This document shows, one piece after another, positions 1 through 6,810 of a stretch of DNA of 8,342 nt. The stretch comes from Clostridiales bacterium. GTDB lineage: Bacteria; Bacillota; Clostridia; Tissierellales; Sedimentibacteraceae. Each line of letters begins with the position of its first letter. Position 1 is the first letter of the stretch. A program made the position numbers and the translations under genes. The notes below the pieces were generated by a model that did no database searches, was not told the origin of the DNA, and saw nothing but the letters and a program-made list of their open reading frames with translations. Location of the stretch: positions 1 through 8,342 of the forward strand of contig DNNV01000178.1 in assembly GCA_003497505.1 (NCBI GenBank), in the 5' to 3' direction.

Positions 1-87
1 ATTTGTCCGCACTTTTAAATTAAGACAGTATAACATAGCAATTATAGCACATTGTTTTTTTTATAGCAAACATGAATCCATATTAAA

Positions 88-112
88 ATAAAGCTCGATT
101 TACGAGCTTTAT
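88..112 (-). terminator. Intrinsic terminator closing the acid-reduction operon
   Basis: A perfect 10-bp stem (arms 88-97 and 103-112, built on AAAGCTCG/CGAGCTTT) has a 5-nt loop at 98-102. It starts 16 nt after the etfA stop codon. In the minus-strand transcript the stem is followed by a short U-rich tail (UUU, then AAUAU), so the hairpin is strong but the U-tract modest. Its position directly after the last gene of a tight operon supports the role of transcription end. The stem is symmetric and could also work for a convergent plus-strand transcript, but no such gene is seen. Confidence 0.8.
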
Positions 113-128
113 AAGATTTAATTGGACA

Positions 129-1169
129 TCATATTTCTAAGAAATGCTTCTCCTTAACAGCTTCAATCATAGCCGGTATAATTTCAAACAAATCTCCTAC
201 TATTCCAAAGTCGCATATTTCAAATATTGGAGCATTTTTATCCTTATTGATTGCAATGATATATTTCGATTCATGCATACCTGCCTGGTGCTGTATTGCT
301 CCGGATATTCCGCAGGCTACATATAAGTCAGGCCTTACTGTTGTTCCCGTCTGACCTACTTGGTGAGTGCTTTCAATCCAACCGGCATCAACAGCGGCTC
401 TTGATGAACCAACTTCTCCTCCCAGTGCATCTGCCAGCTCCTGCATTAATTTGAAGCCGGATGCTTCCTTCAATCCTCTTCCTCCGGAAACAACAACCTT
501 TGCATCTATAAGATTTACACGTTTCTTTCCGCTGTCTTTCTTTTCCACCAATTTAACTCTTAGATCTTCTTCTTTTAATGACGGAGCTATTACTTCAACC
601 TCTCCCGTTACTTTTTCCACATGCTCAGCCTTTGCCATAACTCCCGGTCTTACAGTTGACATTTGAGGTCTATTGTTCGGACAGATTATTGTGGCCATTA
701 AGTTTCCGCCAAATGCAGGTCTTGTCTGCATAAGCTTTCCGTCTGTCTCATCAATTTCTAGTTTAGTGCAGTCCGCTGTTAATCCCGTTCCTGTTTTAGC
801 TGCAATACGAGGTCCTATATCTCTGCCTATGGATGTTGCTCCAAGCAATACTATTTCAGGCTTCCTTTCCTTTATGAGATCAGAAATTGTTATGGCATAG
901 CCCTCAGTATTAAAATCCTTAAGCAGTTCATGCTCAATATATAAAACCTTATCCACTCCAAAACGAAGGAGCTTTTCTGCTACATCCTTCACTCCGTTAC
1001 CTGCCACTACAACGGCTAACTTTTTATTGATTTTATCGGCTAGCTTTCTTCCTTCTCCTATGAGCTCAATAGTTACAGGATGAACCTTGCCGTCTATTAA
1101 CTCTCCTATAACCCAGACATCATTGTAATCCTTCACATTTATCCCTTGATTTACTTTTGCTCTTTCCAT
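129..1169 (-). CDS. etfA: Electron transfer flavoprotein, alpha subunit
   Basis: This is the FAD-binding large subunit of an electron transfer flavoprotein. It works with EtfB as the electron donor or acceptor of the acyl-CoA dehydrogenase two genes upstream. At 346 aa it has the usual length of clostridial EtfA. The N-terminal domain (about 1-200) has the family pattern, including VWVIGE near 19 and GATSIGRDIGPRIA at 110-123. The C-terminal FAD domain shows SSR at 256-258, HQVGQTG at 269-275 and the full EtfA signature at 282-308 (LY..CGISG.IQH..G ending IIAIN). There is no N-terminal ferredoxin domain, unlike CarE of the caffeate reductase complex. The start ATG follows a strong GGGAGGAGG site and lies 16 nt after the etfB stop. 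It is the last gene before the terminator. The identification is firm; the electron-bifurcating role is inferred from family resemblance. Confidence 0.96.
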   Translation of the reverse strand: MERAKVNQGINVKDYNDVWVIGELIDGKVHPVTIELIGEGRKLADKINKKLAVVVAGNGVKDVAEKLLRFGVDKVLYIEHELLKDFNTEGYAITISDLIKERKPEIVLLGATSIGRDIGPRIAAKTGTGLTADCTKLEIDETDGKLMQTRPAFGGNLMATIICPNNRPQMSTVRPGVMAKAEHVEKVTGEVEVIAPSLKEEDLRVKLVEKKDSGKKRVNLIDAKVVVSGGRGLKEASGFKLMQELADALGGEVGSSRAAVDAGWIESTHQVGQTGTTVRPDLYVACGISGAIQHQAGMHESKYIIAINKDKNAPIFEICDFGIVGDLFEIIPAMIEAVKEKHFLEI

Positions 1170-1185
1170 CTTAAACCTCCTCCCG

Positions 1186-1983
1186 TTAAATTAGGTTCAA
1201 TTCAGATAATTTCATTACCATTGTAACTGCCTTATCCTTTGAACTTTTACCCTCTATTATTTCAGAAACCTTATTTTTTACAGGTACGAATGACTTATAA
1301 ACATTTGTTGGCGAACCCTTCAGACCTATCTGAGTGGAATCCACATCCAAATCGTTTATACCAAATACCCTGATTCTTTCTTCTCCTGTTTCCTCATATG
1401 CTTCAATGATACCTTTTATTGTAGGATATCTTGGGTTATTCAGCTCTTTTATTGCAGTAAGCAGGACAGGTGTAGAGGTTTCAAACACATATTCCCCATA
1501 TTCGGTGAACCTTACTACTTCAAGATTCTTACCCTTTACCTTTACATCCTTCACATATGTAATTTGGGGTATATTTAAAAACTCAGCAATTTCAGGTCCA
1601 ACCTGCGCTGTATCTCCGTCAATTGCCTGTCTTCCGCAGAACACTATATCATAGTTTCCGATTTTTTCAATTGCAGCGGAAATAATTGTTGCAGTCGCCC
1701 AGGTATCCGAGCCTCCGAAAGCCCTATCGCTTATTAGCACGCCCTCATCAGCACCCATTGCCAATGCTTCCTTCAAAACATCCTTCGCCTGAGGTGGTCC
1801 CATGCTCACCGCTATCAATTCAGCTCCCAGCTCATCCTTAATTTTCAATGCTTCTTCCAATGCATTTTTATCGTCTGGGTTCATAATACTTGGAACGCCA
1901 TCTCTGATTAATGTTCCTGTTTCCTGATTTATTCTTACTTCATTCGTATCTGGAACTTGTTTAAGACACACAATAATTCTCAT
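1186..1983 (-). CDS. etfB: Electron transfer flavoprotein, beta subunit
   Basis: This is the small ETF subunit, 265 aa, a normal length. It begins MRIIVCLKQVPDT, typical of EtfB, with NPDDKNALEEAL at 35-46. The nucleotide-binding loop GRQAIDGDTAQVGP is at 117-130. The DGDTAQVGP form is that of the clostridial ETFs partnering Bcd and caffeyl-CoA reductase, where this site holds a second FAD. Canonical mitochondrial-type ETFs instead have an IDDDCNQTG-like loop and bind AMP. The family's ETSTPVLLTAIKELN block is at 168-182. I therefore infer an NADH-using, possibly bifurcating ETF, but the motif alone does not prove it. The gene follows the acyl-CoA dehydrogenase by 9 nt and precedes etfA by 16 nt, so the three are almost certainly co-translated subunits of one complex. 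Confidence 0.96.
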   Translation of the reverse strand: MRIIVCLKQVPDTNEVRINQETGTLIRDGVPSIMNPDDKNALEEALKIKDELGAELIAVSMGPPQAKDVLKEALAMGADEGVLISDRAFGGSDTWATATIISAAIEKIGNYDIVFCGRQAIDGDTAQVGPEIAEFLNIPQITYVKDVKVKGKNLEVVRFTEYGEYVFETSTPVLLTAIKELNNPRYPTIKGIIEAYEETGEERIRVFGINDLDVDSTQIGLKGSPTNVYKSFVPVKNKVSEIIEGKSSKDKAVTMVMKLSELNLI

Positions 1984-1995
1984 AATGCCCTCCTA
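1984..1995 (-). promoter_or_regulatory. etfB ribosome binding site overlapping the upstream stop codon
   Basis: On the minus strand the sequence reads TAGGAGGGCATT followed by ATG. The TAG stop of the acyl-CoA dehydrogenase is the first part of the AGGAGGG Shine-Dalgarno of etfB. Ribosomes ending the dehydrogenase therefore finish on the etfB initiation site, which suggests translational coupling and balanced subunit production. It also fixes the etfB start codon. Confidence 0.8.
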
Positions 1996-3129
1996 ACCAA
2001 GTACTGCTCTTGAAATTACAACCTTATGAATTTCAGAAGTACCTTCATAAATTTCTGTTATCTTTGCATCTCTCACCATTCTCTCAAGAGGATAATCCTG
2101 CATGTAACCATAACCGCCATGTATCTGCAATGCTTTGTTTGCAACGAAGCTTGCTGTTTCAGACGCATTGAGCTTCGCTATGGCAGCCTCTTTTGTAAAT
2201 GGCTGTCCTGTTACCTTTAAATAAGCGGCTCTGTAAACCATCCAGCGTGCACATTCTATTCTTGTGGCCATATCAGATATATACCACTGCAGCCCCTGAA
2301 GTGCAGCAATTGGCTTCCCGAACTGAACTCTTTCCTTCATATATGAAACAGATTCCTCCAGGGCACCCTCTGCTATTCCTAAAGCTTGAGAAGCAACACC
2401 TATACGAGCTCCGTCCAAACCTACCATAGCAATTTTAAATCCCTGACCTTCTTTTCCCACAAGATTCTCTTTGGGAACACGGCAGCCGTCAAATATCAGC
2501 TCTGCAGTTTGAGAAGCTCTGATACCCATCTTGTGCTCCACCTTGCCTATGGAAAAGCCTGGAGTTCCTTTAGGAACTACAATTGCAGACAGACCTTTGA
2601 CACCCTTGGATGGATCGGTGGATGCAAAAACAATTACATAATCCGCTAAATTTCCGCCTGTTATAAAGCATTTTGTACCCGTTATAACATAATCATCTCC
2701 GTCAGATACAGCAACTGTTTTTACAGCTGCAGCATCAGAGCCGGCATTTGGCTCCGTGAGGGCAAAGGCAGTCTTTTTTCCTCCGTTGGCAACCAGCGGA
2801 AGATACTTTTGCTTCTGCTCTTCTGTTCCAAAGCGCAATATTGTCTGGCCGAATATACCGTGAATTGAAAGTATGGCAGCGGTAGCCCCGCATTTTTTAG
2901 CTATTTCTGATACTACTATTACCTTTGCTATATCATCACCGCCAGAGCCACCATATTCGACAGGCACTCCTATTCCGGTAAATCCACACTCAACCATTTT
3001 TTTGAATGTTTCCTCGGGAAATCTACCGCTTTTATCAATTTCCTCTGCTAAGGGTGCAACTTCCTTTTCAGCAAATTCCCTTGCGACTTTTTGAATTACT
3101 TCTTCAGATTTAGAGAATTTAAAATCCAT
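1993..3129 (-). CDS. Acyl-CoA dehydrogenase, short-chain (Bcd/CaiA-like)
   Basis: An FAD-dependent acyl-CoA dehydrogenase of 378 aa, the standard length for the short-chain group. It interconverts acyl-CoA and 2,3-enoyl-CoA, exchanging electrons with ETF. Visible family marks are signature 1, ALTEPNAGSDAA (from 124), signature 2, QIHGGYGYMQDYPLERMVRDAK region (335-356), and the catalytic base E362 in IYEGTSEI (360-367), the position used by butyryl- and medium-chain enzymes. There is no membrane segment or extra domain. Being directly followed by etfB and etfA, it probably forms a Bcd/EtfAB-like complex. In this context I infer that it runs as an enoyl-CoA reductase, like CaiA or CarC. Sequence alone does not give the acyl specificity or the physiological direction. 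The start ATG has AGGAGG seven bases upstream. Confidence 0.94.
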   Translation of the reverse strand: MDFKFSKSEEVIQKVAREFAEKEVAPLAEEIDKSGRFPEETFKKMVECGFTGIGVPVEYGGSGGDDIAKVIVVSEIAKKCGATAAILSIHGIFGQTILRFGTEEQKQKYLPLVANGGKKTAFALTEPNAGSDAAAVKTVAVSDGDDYVITGTKCFITGGNLADYVIVFASTDPSKGVKGLSAIVVPKGTPGFSIGKVEHKMGIRASQTAELIFDGCRVPKENLVGKEGQGFKIAMVGLDGARIGVASQALGIAEGALEESVSYMKERVQFGKPIAALQGLQWYISDMATRIECARWMVYRAAYLKVTGQPFTKEAAIAKLNASETASFVANKALQIHGGYGYMQDYPLERMVRDAKITEIYEGTSEIHKVVISRAVLG

Positions 3130-3146
3130 ATATTTTCCTCCTATAC

Positions 3147-3163
3147 GGCTTTATCAGAAAGCC
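3147..3163 (-). other. Small intercistronic hairpin between CoA-transferase and acyl-CoA dehydrogenase
   Basis: In the 42-nt gap between the two genes, a perfect 6-bp stem (GGCTTT at 3147-3152 pairing with AAAGCC at 3158-3163) encloses a 5-nt loop. No U-tract follows on the minus strand, so it is not a normal terminator. The dehydrogenase ribosome binding site starts a few bases downstream. It could mark mRNA processing or a stability boundary separating the transport and activation half from the dehydrogenase and ETF half. That role is speculative. Confidence 0.4.
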
Positions 3164-3171
3164 TGAATATT

Positions 3172-4389
3172 TTATTTCTCATATGGAACGCTTTTTATTA
3201 TATTTTCATCAGATAATTTCTTTATTTCTTCATCTGTATATCCCAGTTCTCTCAGAACCTCTTCATTGTCCTGTCCGATTAACGGTGCATCACATGCACA
3301 TTTAGCATCAATTGTGTTGAACTTAATTGGCGGCATTGCCATGTAGCATTTTGTTCCGTCACGATTTTCTACTTCACATACATAATTATTTGCCAGAGCC
3401 TGAGGGTCCTTAATTGCATCCACTACATGCTGTATCTTTTCATGTGCAATATCTGCAGCTGTCAATTTCTTGTCCATTTCATCCTGTGTCCAGTTTTTAA
3501 ACTGCTGAGATATTATCTCAATAAATTCAGGGGAATTGGCTCTCGCTGCCGGAGTAGTTGAATACTTTTCATTGCCTATTAAATCTTCTCTTTCTATCAC
3601 TCTGCAGAATTCGTCATAATATCTTTCATGCTCCAATATGCTGAGGAATATCCACTTCCCGTCTTTACATTCATACGAATTTATAACCGGTGTATTTGCA
3701 GCCTTTCTTGTTTTCGGGTACTCATCTCCGTATTGGCTTGATGCAACTAATGAACTAAGATTCCATATTGCCTGGGCAAATAATGAAACCATAACTTTTG
3801 CACCCTCACCTGTTTTCTGCTGATTATAAAGAGCTGCCGCTATCCCACCTGCCAAGCTGCATGAAGTAGTTGCGTCTCCAAAGCCTATTGGTGGGTTGAT
3901 TGTAGTTCCCCTCTCGGCAGCGTCAAGCATCGCGCCGCTTCTTGCCCAGAATGCAACAGTGTCAAAGCCCGGGTTGTCCTTTGCAGGGCCATAGTCACCA
4001 AATCCGTTTATCTGGGCCCATACAATTTTAGGAAATCTCTTATGAACACTGTCATAATCCAAGCCTAATTTTTCAAGAGCCTTTGTTCTGTAGCTTGTTA
4101 CAAATACATCTGCCGTTGCCAGAAGTTTTTCCATAATCTCCATTCCCTTTTCTGATTTAAGGTCAATGGAAATGCCTCTTTTCTCCGAATTGTAGCAGCT
4201 GTAAAGAGGGTTTCTGCCAAAGTCAGCCGGTGCACCCATACCTGCTCCTGTAGTTCTTCCCGGGTCTCCCCAGAAAGGTTCAATCTTCAATACATCTGCT
4301 CCCCAGTCGGCAAGTATTCTTGCAGTTCCAGGTCCCGCTATGAAATATGTTAAATCAACAACCTTTACTCCTTCTAATGGTTTAAACAT
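3172..4389 (-). CDS. Class III (CaiB/BaiF family) CoA-transferase, FldA/HadA-like
   Basis: This enzyme moves CoA between carboxylic acids, probably from the product acyl-CoA to the incoming acid, so activation costs no ATP. At 405 aa it matches the family. Visible marks are the N-terminal LEGVKVVDLTYFIAGPGTARILADWGAD region (5-32), SEKRGISIDLKS (68-79), and the conserved GFGD loop (169-172), where D172 aligns with the nucleophilic aspartate that forms the acyl anhydride. From memory, the overall text resembles phenyllactate and 2-hydroxyisocaproate CoA-transferases (FldA, HadA) more than carnitine CaiB: for example NSEKRGISIDLKSEKG, RTKALEKLGLDY and the ELGYTDEEI tail. Those relatives partner a radical 2-hydroxyacyl-CoA dehydratase, which is absent here. 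The substrate is unknown. The start has AGGAGG six bases upstream. The preceding permease gene ends 44 nt away. Confidence 0.92.
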   Translation of the reverse strand: MFKPLEGVKVVDLTYFIAGPGTARILADWGADVLKIEPFWGDPGRTTGAGMGAPADFGRNPLYSCYNSEKRGISIDLKSEKGMEIMEKLLATADVFVTSYRTKALEKLGLDYDSVHKRFPKIVWAQINGFGDYGPAKDNPGFDTVAFWARSGAMLDAAERGTTINPPIGFGDATTSCSLAGGIAAALYNQQKTGEGAKVMVSLFAQAIWNLSSLVASSQYGDEYPKTRKAANTPVINSYECKDGKWIFLSILEHERYYDEFCRVIEREDLIGNEKYSTTPAARANSPEFIEIISQQFKNWTQDEMDKKLTAADIAHEKIQHVVDAIKDPQALANNYVCEVENRDGTKCYMAMPPIKFNTIDAKCACDAPLIGQDNEEVLRELGYTDEEIKKLSDENIIKSVPYEK

Positions 4390-4433
4390 TTTATACCTCC
4401 TATAATCTTTTATTTTTTATCCGATATCGGCCT

Positions 4434-5753
4434 TTACGGTAAGTAAGGGAATAAGGTAAACAAAATAACCGCTACCACAGAGCCTATAAACGGAGTAACA
4501 ACAGTGAGCCAAAATACAAGTCCGTACGCATCCTTATGTGTTTCATTGCATAAACCGTTTGTTACTGTCACTATGTATCCATTATGCGGCAATGAATCCA
4601 ATGCTGCAGAAGAGATACTCATTACTCTGTGTATTGCCGCTGCAGGAATTCCAAGTGCCAGATAAGAAGGTCCCAGCAATGGAGCAGCGATTCCCAATCC
4701 TCCTGAGGCTGAACCGCATATACCTGCTATTACGGTAGTTCCGATTGCTATACCCAAATAAGGAGGTCCCGGTATATTCATCATTGCATCTATTACCACA
4801 GGAAATGCCTTGCTGGCCTGAACAACGGCTCCAAATCCAACTACTGCACATGTATTTGAAATTGAAACCACTGATTGCTTGCATGCCTCTCCAAGGTTAA
4901 ACATAATTTTAGTGTTATCCTGATACTTGTTTAAAAGCAATATTACGGTAACAGAGCCTAAGAATACTCCGAACTCCAGCGGAATCAGCGTTTTTCCACC
5001 AACCTTTATATTTATTGCAAGGATTGTTATAATTAACGGCAACATTGCCAGGCCACCACTTGGATACGCAGCATCGTCCCGAAATACATCCATTGGCTTA
5101 GCGACAAACCCTTCTCCTCTTTTCTTGGCATTATTAGCATACTTGATCAATATAAAGCTTCCAATTAGCAAAATCACAGCAGAGCTTATAAAACCATTTA
5201 CCGCACCTGCCATTAAATCTGTTCCTAAAGCTGCCGCAGGAACAGCATTCTGTATTTGCGGTGCACCCGGTGCAACCATAGCCCAGGTTGAACATCCAAA
5301 TGTTAATGCTCCCGGAATGAATTTTCTCGGTATATCCGCCTGCTTAAATACTTCCAGGGCTATAGGGAAAACTGCAAAGCTTGCTACGAATACGCTTACG
5401 CCTCCATACGAGATTATACCGCAGGCCAGCGGGATGGATATAAGTGCCATATTCGGCCCAAAACGATTAATTATCATTCTGGCAATAGCCTTCGCACCAT
5501 TGGTTACCTCGTATGCTTTCCCCATAATGGTACCGGTTAAGAATATTAAAAAGTAATTCTTAAAGAAGTTTACAAAGCCGGTCATATAATTTACCTTCAA
5601 GCCTTCATAAAGGTCGATACCGCCGGTTAATGCAACTATAATAGAACACATTAGTGCAACAACATATATATTTACTCCACGCATTATTAATATAATTAAC
5701 AGCGCAAGAGATACCAGTATGCCTAACATGCTGAACAGCGTTGCTACATCCAT
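4434..5753 (-). CDS. GntP-family carboxylate permease
   Basis: A polytopic inner-membrane transporter of 439 aa, the usual GntP length. Hydrophobic segments are visible near 6-25, 29-46, 60-80, 102-134, 145-165, 180-204, 234-250, 258-275, 300-320, 330-362 and 414-436. Conserved-looking polar loops are GGVSVFVASFAVFPI (117-131), the STWAMVAPGAPQIQN stretch (155-169) and HRVMSISSAALDSLPHNG (375-392). GntP proteins are secondary transporters that move gluconate and related sugar acids; one branch carries D-3-hydroxybutyrate-like short acids, and the DSLPHNG form reminds me of that branch. Lying between an enoyl-CoA hydratase and a CoA-transferase, it probably imports the hydroxy or unsaturated acid processed by the operon, and might also exchange it for the reduced product. 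The ribosome binding site is GAGAGG, seven bases before ATG and weaker than its neighbours. The substrate is inferred. Confidence 0.9.
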   Translation of the reverse strand: MDVATLFSMLGILVSLALLIILIMRGVNIYVVALMCSIIVALTGGIDLYEGLKVNYMTGFVNFFKNYFLIFLTGTIMGKAYEVTNGAKAIARMIINRFGPNMALISIPLACGIISYGGVSVFVASFAVFPIALEVFKQADIPRKFIPGALTFGCSTWAMVAPGAPQIQNAVPAAALGTDLMAGAVNGFISSAVILLIGSFILIKYANNAKKRGEGFVAKPMDVFRDDAAYPSGGLAMLPLIITILAINIKVGGKTLIPLEFGVFLGSVTVILLLNKYQDNTKIMFNLGEACKQSVVSISNTCAVVGFGAVVQASKAFPVVIDAMMNIPGPPYLGIAIGTTVIAGICGSASGGLGIAAPLLGPSYLALGIPAAAIHRVMSISSAALDSLPHNGYIVTVTNGLCNETHKDAYGLVFWLTVVTPFIGSVVAVILFTLFPYLP

Positions 5754-5809
5754 ATTACACCTCTCAAAATATCTTTATTTGGATTTAAAATTATAAAATT
5801 CCCAATTCC

Positions 5810-6607
5810 CTATTTCTTAAAAATAGCCGGTCTTTTTTGAACAAAGGCTGACATTCCCTCATCCTTATCTTCAGTTCCAAACGATATGGCGGCAATATCT
5901 TTCTCAAGCTCAAGTCCGTTTGCCAAGTCCATTTCCAATCCTCTGTTTATTGCGGTCTTTGCAAAGCCTATAGCAGAAGAAGAGTTTTTAAGAATCATTT
6001 CCATCATATTTCTTGCTTCGTTAATCAGCTCTTCAGGCTCTACAACCTTGTTCACCAATCCTATAGATAATGCTTCATCAGCCTTTACCTGTCTTCCGGT
6101 ATAAATCATTTCTTTGGAAATCCCGGAGCCTACCAGCCTCGGCAGCCTCTGTGTTCCTCCAAAGCACGGAATAACACCCAACGCCACCTCCGGCTGACCA
6201 AAAACTGCCTTTGTGGATGCTATTCTTATGTCACAGCTTAGAGCTAATTCACATCCACCGCCTAAGGCATATCCGTTTACGGCAGCAATAGCAGGTTTTT
6301 CCATGCATTCAATTTGATTAAATACTCCTTGAGCAAAATCCGCATATTTTCTGCCTTCAATACTTTTATATGACTGCATCTGTACAATATCAGCTCCGGC
6401 TACAAATCCCTTGCCTTCTCCAGTTATTATAATTCCTCTTACGGATTCATCATCTCTGATGCATTTAAATATTTCACTAAGTTCATTTAAGGTGTCGTTA
6501 TTCAATGCATTAAGCGCCTTTGGTCTGTTCATCTTTACAAGAGCAATTTCACCATCCAGCGTTACATCAATGTTAACTAATTTACTTGCTAATTCTGATA
6601 CTAGCAT
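5810..6607 (-). CDS. Enoyl-CoA hydratase/isomerase (crotonase family)
   Basis: A cytosolic crotonase-fold enzyme of 265 aa that reversibly adds water to 2,3-enoyl-CoA. Visible features are NRPKALNALN (27-36), the first oxyanion-hole segment FVAGADI (68-74), the second GGGCE (116-120), both hydratase glutamates (E120 in GCELALSCD and E140 in FGQPE), and GGTQRLPRLVG (150-160). Having both glutamates favours true hydratase or dehydratase activity over isomerase or other side branches. Position 148 is Cys in IPCFGG, where Gly or a similar small residue is more usual; the effect is unknown. The N-terminus carries about ten more residues than a minimal crotonase, but the chosen ATG has GGGAGG five bases upstream. 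It is the first gene after the sigma-54 promoter. In context I infer that it dehydrates an imported 3-hydroxyacyl-CoA, as CaiD does, or hydrates the enoyl-CoA in the reverse direction. Confidence 0.94.
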   Translation of the reverse strand: MLVSELASKLVNIDVTLDGEIALVKMNRPKALNALNNDTLNELSEIFKCIRDDESVRGIIITGEGKGFVAGADIVQMQSYKSIEGRKYADFAQGVFNQIECMEKPAIAAVNGYALGGGCELALSCDIRIASTKAVFGQPEVALGVIPCFGGTQRLPRLVGSGISKEMIYTGRQVKADEALSIGLVNKVVEPEELINEARNMMEMILKNSSSAIGFAKTAINRGLEMDLANGLELEKDIAAISFGTEDKDEGMSAFVQKRPAIFKK

Positions 6608-6612
6608 AACAT

Positions 6613-6618
6613 CCTCCC
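6613..6618 (-). promoter_or_regulatory. Ribosome binding site deciding the crotonase start
   Basis: GGGAGG lies five bases before the ATG at 6605-6607. A second ATG directly abuts this site (6610-6612 on the plus strand), but it is out of frame with the crotonase and too close to the Shine-Dalgarno to be used well. This supports the start at 6607. Confidence 0.75.
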
Positions 6619-6662
6619 ATAATAATTTATCTATCTCGGCCTTGTTAGATATTTAATTAACG

Positions 6663-6679
6663 AGCATAAATCATGCCAA
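6663..6679 (-). promoter_or_regulatory. Sigma-54 (-24/-12) promoter of the six-gene operon
   Basis: The minus strand reads TTGGCATGATTTATGCT. Against the sigma-54 consensus TTGGCACG-N4-TTGCW it has two mismatches and keeps the essential GG and GC with exactly ten bases between them. The GG is at 6676-6677 and the GC at 6664-6665. Transcription would start near 6652, giving a leader of about 45 nt before the crotonase ATG. Sigma-54 promoters need an ATP-driven enhancer-binding protein, and the inverted repeat at 6811-6846 is suitably placed for one. This implies the operon is switched on by a signal, most simply its substrate. The prediction rests on motif quality, direction and position. Confidence 0.8.
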
Positions 6680-6810
6680 CTTGCCCCGATAGTTCTGAAA
6701 TAATTTATTTATAGTTCCATACATCTGCAATTTTCAATCAAATCAAGGAATATTTTTATTTTTCTGTACTTATAAAATCATTAAAGTGCATATCTAATCA
6801 ATGAAAACCC

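Noticed and set aside
39..62. Plus-strand terminator ending in the T8 run at 55-62
   Set aside because: The only stem before it is CAAT/ATTG, too weak, and no plus-strand gene leads into it.
4421..4432. Palindrome CCGATATCGG after the permease gene as a terminator or operator, with GATATCGGCC recurring at 8234-8243
   Set aside because: The stem could only be three bases with a four-base loop, no U-tract follows, and the shared 10-mer sits in unrelated positions, so it is probably chance.
5754..5809. AT-rich dyad in the gap between crotonase and permease
   Set aside because: The symmetry is almost all A/T with GGA/TCC ends and imperfect, so it does not support a terminator or operator.
129..6607. 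The operon as a true carnitine (cai) or caffeate (car) operon
   Set aside because: There is no betaine transporter (CaiT), no CaiC ligase or CaiE, no acyl-CoA synthetase (CarB), and EtfA lacks the CarE ferredoxin domain. The CoA-transferase looks more like FldA/HadA than CaiB.
6708..6737. Possible sigma-70 promoter on the minus strand (TTGAAA, 18-bp spacer, TATAAA)
   Set aside because: Such near matches are frequent in AT-rich DNA. The sigma-54 site just downstream is far more specific and explains the operon better. A weak secondary promoter cannot be excluded.
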